A DNA stretch of 51,737 bases from Terana coerulea (GCA_024811115.1 JAKOGH010000344.1:1-51737); one strand, 5' to 3'; positions 23,790 to 33,474 are shown, numbered from the stretch's first letter. Notes: a model not told the origin generated them from the letters alone. Numbers and translations are program-made.

Positions 23790-24380
23790 GCGAGCGACAC
23801 CGACGCACAAGAAGCCGGCGCGCACGACACGACAGCGCGGGGCGTGGTGAAGCACAGCACACGCAGGCCGACGTAGGCGAAGCGCGCCGCCGTTACAAAG
23901 GGCCGACGTACGACGCGAGGGACCAGCGCAACAAGCTACACAGGCGCGACGCCGAGAACGCAGCACGCCGCATAACACCAACACCGGCCGCGACGCTGGC
24001 GAAGCACGACGCGCGCAGACCGACGCAGGTGAGCGCGACGCCGACGCACAAGAAACCGGGCGCGTACAGCACGACGCTGCTAAGATACGCAGGGCGGACA
24101 GCGGCGCACGCACGTACGGTGCCGACGGATGCGCACCACGCCAACGCCGGGCGGCAGGACGCTGGCGAAGCACGACGCCGCAGGCCGACGCAGGCGAGCG
24201 TGCCGCCGTTACAAAGGGCCGACGCACGACGCGAGGGACCAGGTAGCAAGCTACCCCAGCACGACGCCAACGAGCGCAGCACGCGCACCGCGCCGGCGCT
24301 GGCACGCAGGACGTGGCGAAGCACGACGCGTGCAGACCGGCGCTGACAAGTGCGCCCCGTCGGAAGGGGGCTGGTGCACG
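23790..24380 (-). repeat. CpG-dense tandem array in element B
   Basis: The reverse complement of the array in element A, again about four diverged units of about 150-160 bp. Open frames of up to about 237 codons occur on either strand and look like by-products of base composition. Confidence 0.7.
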
Positions 24381-24852
24381 ACACGAGGGCCAGGGTAGTG
24401 GCGTACGTAAGTATGTTACTGACAGATACAACACACAGGTGGGCATGGCGCAGTGCAGGTGAGTATGGTGCATGGTGCATGGGCTTACCTGCACAGTACA
24501 AGTAGTTTGTTGTGTTAGGTAGCTTAGTCTTGTATGTAGATAACTAAATATGCAATACAGAGCATCAGGTTAAATTAAGAAGGGGATTTCTCAGATGACT
24601 AGTCAAGCAGTAGTGGTATTATAGCTGCATGTAAGGAACAAAATAGGACAGTAAGGAAACAAATAGCTGAGAAATAGGACTAATTGCCCTAATATATAGA
24701 ATAATTAAGACAATTAGCAAAGGACCTCACTAAACTGCCTTATTGGCCTAATGTATCTATTTATCTAGTTGTGTTACTTTGAAGCTTATGTGCAATGAAT
24801 TAGTGCTTATCAGCATGCATTAGGCAGGAATAGTAAGGGGGTTTTTCAGATG

Positions 24853-27223
24853 CTGGATCACCATCTGGTACACATCCTGTGTACTCATGGACAAGCATTG
24901 CATCGTGCATGAACATGATCGAATTGGCCAGACATTGGTCTCCCCGGTAAGGCCCCTCGCGTGCAGTCTGCTGTGATTTAGCCTTCTTGGCCTTCGTCTT
25001 CTTAGCAGGGTTGGCATCTGTCGTCTCATTCGGCTGCGGCCGCTGCAATGGGCTCCAAGACTTCGACGCCCGAGGAACGGCGTACACGCCTTCTCCTGGA
25101 GTTGCACCAGCTCGGGCGTGATGGTAAGCAATCCGGGAGGAGTAGCGCTGGTACAGTAGGTACGCGATCTTCTTCAACTCTGCGATGTCGGGCAGAGAGT
25201 CACGCTGCTCCAGCTCTGCAAAGTACCCGAAGATGTCTTGAGCACCGAAGTATACCCTAAGAACATCATCGTAAAGTGTAAGTAATTTGTACGATGTGAT
25301 CGCAGGAAGACGAAAGGTTGAACTTACTGCCAGCAGTGTAGCATTCGCACATCGAGGACAATGAAGAGAGTGTACAGTGCAGGATAGTAGTCGACCTTCT
25401 TGAGGTTCGAGGGTGGCTTCTGACCGATTTTAGATGAGCTGTGACCAAGCTTCGAGGGGTCGTGAGTAAATGGGTCGTCCCAATGCGTTTGAAATGTCTG
25501 ATTGGCTAGCGTTGAGCCGGCATGCCAAGTTTCGATAAATGGATCGACTATGACCATGCGTCGAAACTGGTTTGACTGATCGCGTAGGTGAGCCTTGAGT
25601 TGAAGGAGCCTTTCGTACGTTAACCCATCGCCGCCTACCCAGATGAGCCGCTCATCGAAGTCATCATCCTTTTGGCCGAGCTGCCCAAGAAAATCCACCA
25701 TTGCATCTCGGAACTCCGTCGAAATGTTCTCGTTCTTGGCGACCGTCGTCAGTGGATGAATAGTTGTCTTTCGGAGCAGGAGTAAGTACGCGGTGGCGCC
25801 GTCCGTGGGGTCACGATACATCTTCGCAACAGCCGGCTTCATCGACTCGAGCTGAGGTATGTAGCTCACCAATACTTGCAGCCATTGCAAAGTTCCGATG
25901 CGGTCGACGTGATCTGTGTCAATGAAGTCGAGGAGCTTGTCAACGGTAAGTTCGCGCCGTTTACTGCTTTGGATTCGGCTGAGCTTGTCTTGGAGGTCGA
26001 ATGCTCGCTCATCAAAGTCAACCACCTCATTCACCATTGCCGACATTCCGATCTTCATCTCGCTTCCACGACCTATCCGGGCCTCACGTCGCTTGAGGTA
26101 CTGCTGTATGTTATCGCTGCGCACCACAGGCGCACGTTTCTTGTCTCGCCCGAGATCTCTGATGAATTGACCTTCGTATTGGCCGAGACGCTTCAGCGTC
26201 ACAAGCGTGGTGCTAAAACTAGGTGTGTGTCCGATACGGCTGTTGTATTGGAAGAGAGTTTGTTGAGCGTGGCATGCGAAGTACAGGATACCGCGGCACA
26301 TCGGACCAAGGCGGGCATATGGTGTGCGACAATATGCAATATCGGTGAGTATCTCTGATGTTGTCTGCATAGGTGCCGGTCAATGATAACTTTGTTTCTT
26401 AGATGATCATAAGACATACCACTGCGACGGGCCGCATCTTTCGCACAATTTGAACAGTTGTGGACCGCGCAGCGGGAGCCGCCAGCTTCGAAATCAGGTA
26501 AAACGCGACAGCACTGTGCTCCTGGAATATGCTCCTAATCGTAGCGGGTGTTCTTGAGTTGATGTCTTCCCATGATAGGCAGTAACGACCTCCCGAACGC
26601 GTCGGTACCTGGGAGCCATGTAAGCCGTTGATGCCTTTCACAGCTTCCTTCATCTCCCGCATCAGCTCCTTCACCACAAGCTCAAGCGCGAGCGTTGTTA
26701 TCGCTGGTCGTGCATACTTCACCTCCTGGTACGTCTTCTTGGTAGAATACATGTCCTCTTCTTCTGCTGAGCCCCGCGTAGGTCGTCCACTCGGATGCTC
26801 GAGTACAAGCCTCAGAATGTCACTGAACGTCGGCGCGGTGGTCCCCTGTAGTGCTCTGGAGACACTTGATTGATGCCTCGACGTGCGTACTATCTTTCTA
26901 CCACCATTGTCTCGGATTCTGAAGAACTCGTAGATGAATTCCATGGGATGCCAATTCAACTCGTCCATCATGAAGTCCAAGACTTTATTGAGCTTTGTTT
27001 GGGCTCGTAAATACGGCCGCTTGCCTGGGCCTGGCGTACTTCCACTGTCTGGGGCTGCTCTTCTCAACGAAGACGACGCGGCAGTCTGAGCTTGTTCATC
27101 TGAGTCCATCTGCATGTCTGCAAGTACTACTTGGTTATTCCAGCCCAATCTTGTTGAAGTTTACCAAGAAAAGTTACCTGTATTGACTTCACAGTGGCTG
27201 TCGAGCATGAAGGAGAACTCCAT
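24853..27223 (-). pseudogene. DUF6589-type gene, 3' end cut off at element B
   Basis: A large basidiomycete family that I infer to be transposon-derived, of unproven function. ATG is at 27,223 (MEFSFMLDSHCEVNT). Introns are 27,177-27,118, 26,419-26,365 and 25,327-25,257, all GT-AG and phase-consistent. Pieces: QTKLNKVLDFMMDELNWHP near the N-terminus, then IWVGGDGLTYERLLQLKAHL, DPFIETWHAGSTL, TLGHS-like DPSKLGHSSSKIGQKPPSNL, KKVDYYPALYTLF, and in the last exon LKKIAYLLYQRYSS and DAMLVHEYTGCVPDGDP. The frame runs straight into element B at 24,852, so the normal C-terminus is missing (about 725 codons remain). Upstream of the break it looks intact. It is divergent from copy 3, sharing a spacer of about 255 bp. 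Confidence 0.75.
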
Positions 27224-28339
27224 GCTGCAGAAATGCTGCCTGTAGTGCAATAGAATATGTTTTACATTTCTCTGCGCTCATCCAGGCCTCAAATCGGCAT
27301 TTACCGAAACTGATTTGGGAGAGGCACATGCGCGTCTATTTCCAAATTGGGCGAAATGCTTCACCTCTCCAAAGCGCTCGCGACCCGGTGCAGACTATAT
27401 ACAAGGTTTGGATCGACTGTCATCCGACCGTTTATAGTCAGCTACGGAGACTAGCGTCTGGCGTACCAACCTCAGAATGCCACTGAAGGTTCCGGCCGAC
27501 AGCGGCCTGGTGTGCATCGACCAGAACGGAGGCCGGGTTCCGACTTATCCTCTTCTCCCTATGTTCGCGCAGCGACCTGATGGAGGAGAAGACAGGTCAG
27601 GGCTCGGTTGACTGGCCGTCGGTCGACATCGTTACCGACCGCTAACAACCTTAGGAAGCTGCTTTCGTGGCTGGAGGGTTCCGTCAGCAAGGACTTTCGC
27701 ATCGACCTCCAACTTGCCGGAAGCAACACCGTGCTCTTCCAACGCTGGGAGCGTAGAACCTCCAAGCAGGTTACAGAGCGGAGGGGCTTCGGGCACTCCT
27801 TCGAATATAGCTGCACGTCCACGGCACCCGGCCTTCAGCAATGGAAGTCTATCCATCTGAAAAACCCCCTTACTATTCCTGCCTAATGCATGCTGATAAG
27901 CACTAATTCATTGCACATAAGCTTCAAAGTAACACAACTAGATAAATAGATACATTAGGCCAATAAGGCAGTTTAGTGAGGTCCTTTGCTAATTGTCTTA
28001 ATTATTCTATATATTAGGGCAATTAGTCCTATTTCTCAGCTATTTGTTTCCTTACTGTCCTATTTTGTTCCTTACATGCAGCTATAATGCCACTACTGCT
28101 TGACTAGTCATCTGAGAAATCCCCCTTCTTAATTTAACCTGATGCTCTGTATTGCATATTTAGTTATCTACATACAAGACTAAGCTACCTAACACAACAA
28201 ACTACTTGTACTGTGCAGGTAAGCCCATGCACCATGCACCATGCACCATACTCACCTGCGCTGTGCCATGCCCACCTGTGTGTTGTATCTGTCAGTAACA
28301 TACTTACGTACACCACTACCTGGCCCTCGTGTCGTGCGC

Positions 28340-29060
28340 CAGCCCCTTCTGACGGGGTGCACTTGTCAGCGTCGGTCCGCACGCGTCGTGCTTCGCCACG
28401 TCCTGCGCGCCAGCGCGGGCGCGGTGCGCGTGCTGCGCTCGTTGGCGTCGTGCTGGGGTAGCTTGCTACCCTGGTCCCTCGCGTCGTGCGTCGGCCCTTT
28501 GTAACGGCGGCACGCTCGCCTGCGTCGGCCTGCGCGCGTCGTGCTTCGCCACGTCCTGCGCGCCGGCGTTGGCGTGGTGCGCATCCGTCGGCACCGTACG
28601 TGCGTGCGCCGCTGTCCCGCCCTGCGTATCTTGCGCGTCGTGCTGTACGCGCCGGTTTCTTGTGCGTCGGCGTCGCGCTCGCCTGCGTCGGTCTGCGAGC
28701 GTCGTGCTTCGCCACGTCCCGCGCGCCGGTGTTGGTGTTATGCGCGTGCTGCGTTCTCGGCGTCGCGCCTGTGTAGCTTGTTGCGCTGGTCCCTCGCGTC
28801 GTACGTCGGCCCTTTGTAACGGCGGCGCGCTCGCCTACGTCGGCCTGCGTGTGCTGTGCTTCACCACGTCCCGCGCGCCGGCGTTGGCGTTGTGCGCGGG
28901 CTGCATTGGTCGGCGTCGTGCTTGTATGTCGCTGCCTGGCCCCTCGTGTTGTGCACCGGTCCCTTACGTCGGCGGCGCGTTCGCCTGCGTCGGTTTGCGC
29001 GCGCCATGCTTCGCCACTTCTCGCGCGCCGGCGTCGGCGTGTTGTGTGTGCGTCAGTACC
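28340..29060 (+). repeat. CpG-dense tandem array in element C
   Basis: About five units: the GTCGTGCTTCGCCACG word or a variant recurs at about 28,385, 28,538, 28,701, 28,853 and 29,003 (spacing 150-163 bp). One unit more than in A or B. Confidence 0.75.
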
Positions 29061-29233
29061 GTGGGTGCTGAGGTCGCTGTCCCGACCCTTGGCATGGTGC
29101 GTAGCAGCCTCTTGCGTCGGCGGCACGCCCCCGCGTCGCCCTGCACGCGTCGGCCAGTCTTGGGCCTGCTGCGTTATGCTTGCCTACGCGGGCGTTCGCG
29201 CGCGGTGTCCATGGGTGAGACCTAGTCGTAGAA

Positions 29234-29272
29234 TACCATCCACAGGCCGTGCAAGCACGGCTGTGGATGGTG
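29234..29272. other. Hairpin in element C with a changed outer stem
   Basis: Outer stem CCATCCACAG/CTGTGGATGG (10 bp) encloses CCGTGC/GCACGG with a loop of AA and one bulged G. The outer stem sequence differs from A and B but pairing is retained. Confidence 0.7.
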
Positions 29273-29530
29273 CAGTGTATTAGTGGTGGACGCGACGAGT
29301 GGGGCACATACCTGGTCTCCAGGCGAGCCCCTTCAGCCTTTCCTTCATTTCCTCCGGTCTCGCGTGGCGCATTTGGGGTCCTAGGGTCGCGGTAGGGGTC
29401 GCGACGCTGGCGACGCGTCGGTTAGTGATAGGAGATGAAGGGAGATGAACGACTCGGACGACACTAGGGCGTGAAGGCGCTTCAAAGTGCTGACCACTAT
29501 GAATACTTCTCCGATAAACTTGGGCCTAAG

Positions 29531-29604
29531 GCGCCATGGCGCAGCTGTTAACTCTGCACAAGATTACAACCAGGCGACTCTGAGTTCGAGTCCCCGCATG
29601 GGCA
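29531..29604 (+). other. tRNA-like segment in element C
   Basis: A box TGGCGCAGCTGT and B box AGTTCGAGTCC at the position equivalent to A and B. The sequence between the boxes has diverged and the stems are weak. Confidence 0.5.
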
Positions 29605-29643
29605 TACTTTTATTGGCCACAAATCCATACCAAGCCTTGACCT

Positions 29644-30401
29644 TAAAGCTCCAACCCTTTACTTTACCTTTACAAAATATTTGTAGTTAAAGAGTAAAGA
29701 GTAAATAAAGGGTATTAAACAGTTTATAAAGAGTAAAGACTAGTTTATAGAGTGTTTCTGCACCAAGTTCAGGGTTGCAGAAAGTATAGTTACCTACAAA
29801 GCCACAAATAAATTTTCAGATTTTCTGCTACCTCTGTTGTGGTGTGGTTCAATGAGAAGGAGGTCTTCTTGTTGATGTCAACTTGAAAGCAGAACAGGTT
29901 TGCTTGCGCGGCAGACCGGCAGCTGCTGAACTGAATCCAAGAGCAAAATTTCAAGACTCAGAAGTTGTTCAGGAAAGAGCCATGTCAGGAATGTCTCAGT
30001 AGCCTCCTATCAACTATTAGCAGCAACTATCACTGCTAACGTGACGGTGCACCCTTACGAAGATGTTGGTTCAGTGTTGAACGTTGAATGAGCACCTAGG
30101 CGGGGCAATATTTCCAAGCTTTATCCGCCACTTGCTGCAGCCGCATCCGAGTCCGTGCTGCGTGTTTGAACTTGTCCAAGATGTCGGCATGATCAGACAT
30201 GTTGTTGCTGCACAACAGTCTACACCTTCATTATTGTCTGGACGCTTGCAGCAATGAACTATGTGCCTCAGGCGATACCCTTTACATACTCTTTACTAAA
30301 CAGTTTACATCCCTTTCACGGCCGCTTTTATAGTTTAAAGGTAAAGGTAAAGAGTTGTAAAGGGTTTAAAAGAGTAATTAAAGTAAATGGTTGGAGCTTT
30401 A
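29644..30401. mobile_element. Nested hAT-like MITE, 758 bp, 8-bp target duplication
   Basis: Ends are TAAAGCTCCAACCCTTTACT on the left and the complement of TAAAGCTCCAACCATTTACT on the right, one mismatch. An exact 8-bp repeat CTTGACCT flanks it (29,636-29,643 and 30,402-30,409). An 8-bp duplication is characteristic of hAT transposons. Subterminal regions repeat TTTACTTTA/TAAAGAGTAAAG words. No coding capacity seen. Confidence 0.85.
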
Positions 30402-30611
30402 CTTGACCTGTGTTCAAAAACACACTTAGTATGCTGTTTTGCTCTTTTTCAAAGTCGTCACTTTTTAAAATTAGTGCTTTTGAGAATATTCTGAAAGCTT
30501 TGTATATTTCCAGAAATAAGCTAATAAGGAGTCCATTATGCATTTATATGCTAACTGGGTTAGAATATAGGGTAATGGCTGCATTAACTCTAAAAGTATA
30601 ATAGTGTAAAT

Positions 30612-30845
30612 GTAACCCTGGTGCAGGGTTACAAGTGCCCTTTCCTTTTAGGATTCTGTCTTGAAAGACAGTCCCCTTTGTTGTGGTCCTCAGACTTACA
30701 CCACTATGATGAAGGTACATTATTATTCTACAGTGCTTATATGTATCATTAGACTTACACTATTATAACAAAGAACATAGTTCATTTCTGTTCTCTTATT
30801 GCACGCCCTGAGTATTGTTAACCTGCGGTTGGCTTTCAGTAAGTA
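30612..30845. mobile_element. Second nested insert in element C, about 235 bp, type unknown
   Basis: This stretch is absent from A and B at the matching position (between the AATAGTGTA-like and AAGTATGCAAG-like words). It begins with the small palindrome GTAACCCTGGTGCAGGGTTAC. No convincing duplication or inverted ends identified. Boundaries are approximate. Confidence 0.45.
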
Positions 30846-32459
30846 TGCAAGTTTGCTAATTGGGCCAAAAGTACAAACTAGAACCAAATTAGCTCTAAGC
30901 AATATAATAATAAGGATCTAAGTAATAAATAAGAGCAATAGCAAGATATATTGGATAAGCTCCAAATAATGTAATAAATGAGGCACAAATAATATCCAAG
31001 TGGGTAAGAATATAATCATAAGCTATTGATAAAACATAGAATAGTGACAAATTAGGTAAAAAGAAGCTTAGTTGATAAGCTAATAAAAGTATGCACTAAG
31101 GCATTAGTAAGTGATAAAAAGTGAATTAGTTGATAAAAAGCTGTGAGTAAATAGCAGATTAGAATGTTGAAAGGCAAAAACTGGTTAGCCAAGTAATAGA
31201 GGTAGATTAGCTAAATGATCTATATTTTAGTGAAGCATTTGGGCAAAGTGTGAAAAAGGGCACTATAAGTGACTTAGCACTAGAAAAGAAGCATAAGGTA
31301 TGAATTATAAGAGGGGGTTTTTCCAGATGTCGGGCACCACCGCATCATCACATACGTGAGGCCCTCTAGCGTTGACGCCGCTACAATATTTGGCTCACAT
31401 GATTGGTTATGAATTCGCAGGATTTCGACGGGATGCAGTTGGTCGTTCGCTTCGAAGTTGATGCGTGTTACGCCCCATCTACGACGGCACGCCATACGAC
31501 TACCGCCAGGGGTGCCGAAGTCACAGCCGACTCTCTCGCCAGCGTGTTCACATCTCTGAGGCTGGGCGGCGCTACGCCCGCCTCCGCGGATGCCGCATAA
31601 TCCATCGCGCACGGCGTTACCGTTATCGAGGCCGGTAACGAGGTTCCGCAGTCCTCTCTTATCGAGCTCAAGACGCGCTCAGAGAGGAACGTCGACTCCT
31701 TCGATTGGGCCGATGCCTATCCCCAGCTCTACCTCGGGCAGACTCCTACCAGCATCATCGGCGTCCATCGCTCGGGCACGTTCTTTGAGACCCGCGAGAA
31801 GAAGCTCGGCTCTCCGCAGATGCAGCCCATCGCGAGGAACGCGCAGCGCAGCCTCAAACAACTGCGGCAGTGTTTAGCGGAGATACAAGCCATCGTCAAG
31901 AAGCGTGGGCTTGATACGAGGCTCACCCTTGTTTGCCGGGGTGGTGTTTTGCAGCTGATGGAGAGGACTGCGCCCGACACTCTGCTTCCGGTGGATGTTC
32001 TGGACCGTTTCAACACGTGACTGCTAGGTGAGCATCTGTGTTTGTGAAGTGCACGGAAAGCATTGGCTCCCTTGACAGATAGGCAAGGAGCGCTCGAACT
32101 TTGTGAGCCCGACTCGCTTCTATTTGAGGCCGAGATGCCAGCTACATTACTTGCAAGCTGCGACGACTGAAGTTCGACTCGAGTGGTGTATAGGAAAGAG
32201 AACGATAATGAGAAACTGTACTTGTACTTGTACTTGTCCTGTGTACAGCCCTGAATGCTGCCTTCGCGTCGAATAAGTAGTGACATAAAACTGAGGGAAA
32301 TGATACCATCCTATGCAGATTTTAGTGTTTGTGAGCCTCGCCTCTGAATCCTAGAGTGATCAAAGTCTGCGGTCAAAGGACAAACATGTCAGTCGTTGGC
32401 CCGTTCGGGCGTCGACGTCGCATCTTTGTGGCGCGCCGACCACCGAGGTAGTTGCTTAG

Positions 32460-32830
32460 CGGCTCATTCCCACGCTCGTTCACCTAAACTTGCTCGCCGT
32501 GTATCCCGCGAAAAGATGGCTCCACCGCTTGGGCTACCCAGAACCCATGCTTCTCACGGTATTGGAATATAGCTCTTGCTGGCCCTTGTGCCCATGCGCA
32601 GCGGTATCACCCAGGAACACGAACAGTTGCCATAGCGGAGGCGATGCAAGCTTGGGCGCGCTCGTTCAAATCCCCAGCGCTGCCGCAGAGGACGGGCAAG
32701 GGCCATCTTAGAGGGACATGGTGTCATGTTATCACATATGTGAGTGGTCTCTGTCTAACCCGTAACTGAGGTGAAATGCACCAGACACTGCAGGGATGTG
32801 AAGTGCGTCCTGGGTCGGCGCTGTAAAGTT
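32460..32830 (+). pseudogene. Copy 5: eroded remnant of the 'GGPP synthetase'-labelled family
   Basis: Weak but ordered matches to copies 1-3 appear. LGYPEPMLLTVLEYSS aligns with VGSRTLLLQRWEDRSS at equal length. SFKSPALPQRTGKGHLRG lies where SFEKAST... is expected. GTWCHVITYV is followed by a GTGAGT donor, exactly as at the family's second intron. After TGCAG, DVKCVLGRRCKVDAR corresponds to GVKLIIRCEVDAC. Several residues that define the family are gone. The 440 bp before it (32,021-32,459) show nothing else recognisable. Confidence 0.5.
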
Positions 32831-33474
32831 GACGCTAGGCCGCCACGGATATGATCCAAAACTGCACACCAACGCAATACTCGAAAAGCCCGGACATCTC
32901 TGTTCTCTTTGAAGGGGTGGCAATTCGTTTGGCTTCTCCATTAGGTTCTGCGGGTCGCTTACCAAACCACTGGTATATCTGACGCTCGGTGGTGAGTTGC
33001 TCGCATCTGACATCTATCAGCTACGATTGAGCATGGTATATCAGACAGATGCTTGGAAAAATGCATGCGGTACAATGCTATGCATGTATCTAGATCACTA
33101 TTACCATCCGTAATCGATAATGCAATTTACTACAAGGTCAAACATTGCCCTAGCAGCATGAACGAAGTTCTCGCCCTTGTACAAGTATCTACCCGGCTGA
33201 GTCACACTCAACAAAAAGTGTAAGTGTAACTGAGTGGACATTGTTGGCCGAAACGGCACCCAAGACCCAGGTACGCCGACGCATACTAATCTAATGAGTT
33301 CTCATGATGTCTCGCCAGGTAACAAGGCGAACCGTTATACGCTTGAACTCCAGCGAGCATAATATCTGCTCGCATCTCGCCACAATCAAGATTGGGAGGA
33401 ACATGTGGTGCACGACGCTCACATAAAGCAACACTTCGTTGGTCGAGTAATAGCTCTATCCCCAACACCTCGTT
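32831..33474. other. Intergenic stretch upstream of DUF6534 gene 2
   Basis: About 640 bp without coding signal. It includes the duplicated promoter word TTGGTCGAGTAATAGC at about 33,439-33,454. Confidence 0.45.

Larger units (their letters stand above)
22421..24852 (-). mobile_element. Element B: inverted copy of element A
   Basis: It opens with CATCTGGAAAAACCCC and closes with the complement of CATCTGAAAAACCCCC. Content mirrors A in reverse: AT-rich arm, tRNA-like segment, hairpin, CpG-dense array, AT-rich arm; about 2.43 kb. The left flank is the LINE 5' half, broken in RNase H. The right flank is the truncated DUF6589 gene. By eye A and B differ by only a few percent, so together they form a large inverted repeat with a 10.8-kb spacer. 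Confidence 0.85.
27854..31329 (+). mobile_element. Element C: third copy of the family, with nested insertions
   Basis: It runs from CATCTGAAAAACCCCC to the complement of CATCTGGAAAAACCCCC, flanked by TC on both sides (27,852-27,853 and 31,330-31,331), a 2-bp target duplication. Subtracting the 758-bp hAT-like MITE with its duplication and the extra insert of about 235 bp leaves about 2.47 kb, the size of A. Same orientation as A. The left arm is nearly identical to A; the right arm is clearly more diverged. Confidence 0.85.
27481..32020 (+). pseudogene. Copy 3 of the 'GGPP synthetase'-labelled family, split by element C
   Basis: The first part (27,481-27,853) reads PADSGLVCIDQNGGR, PTYPLLPMF, DWPSVDIVTDR, KDFRIDLQLAGSNT, LFQRWERR, FGHSFEY and APGLQQWKSI. 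The second part resumes after element C at 31,332 with GHHRIITYV, an intron of about 70 bp, then DFDGMQLVVRFEVDAC, SLIELKTRSERN, YLGQTPTSIIGVHRSGTF and LTLVCRGGVLQLM, to TGA at 32,018-32,020. Joining the parts gives APG plus seven residues plus GHHR, the spacing seen in copies 1 and 2. Other lesions: the N-terminal SYNW...PG part is missing, there are shifts near 27,600 and 27,641, and an in-frame TAA at 31,598-31,600. This copy alone keeps a complete E-L-K-T. Confidence 0.8.

Noticed and set aside
9167..24852. A and B as the two ends of one 15.7-kb composite transposon
   Set aside because: The outer flanks (TG left of A, CT right of B) do not match, while the LINE halves match in the inverted arrangement.
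9150..24860. A 4-bp target duplication (GTCA at A, GTGA at B)
   Set aside because: It would need variable left ends. Element C in a known reading frame fixes the ends at CATCTG/CAGATG with a 2-bp duplication, and the rejoined LINE site agrees.
28210..28245. Short ATGCACC repeats as a CRISPR-like or promoter array
   Set aside because: Only three 7-bp units; a simple slippage microsatellite in a eukaryote.
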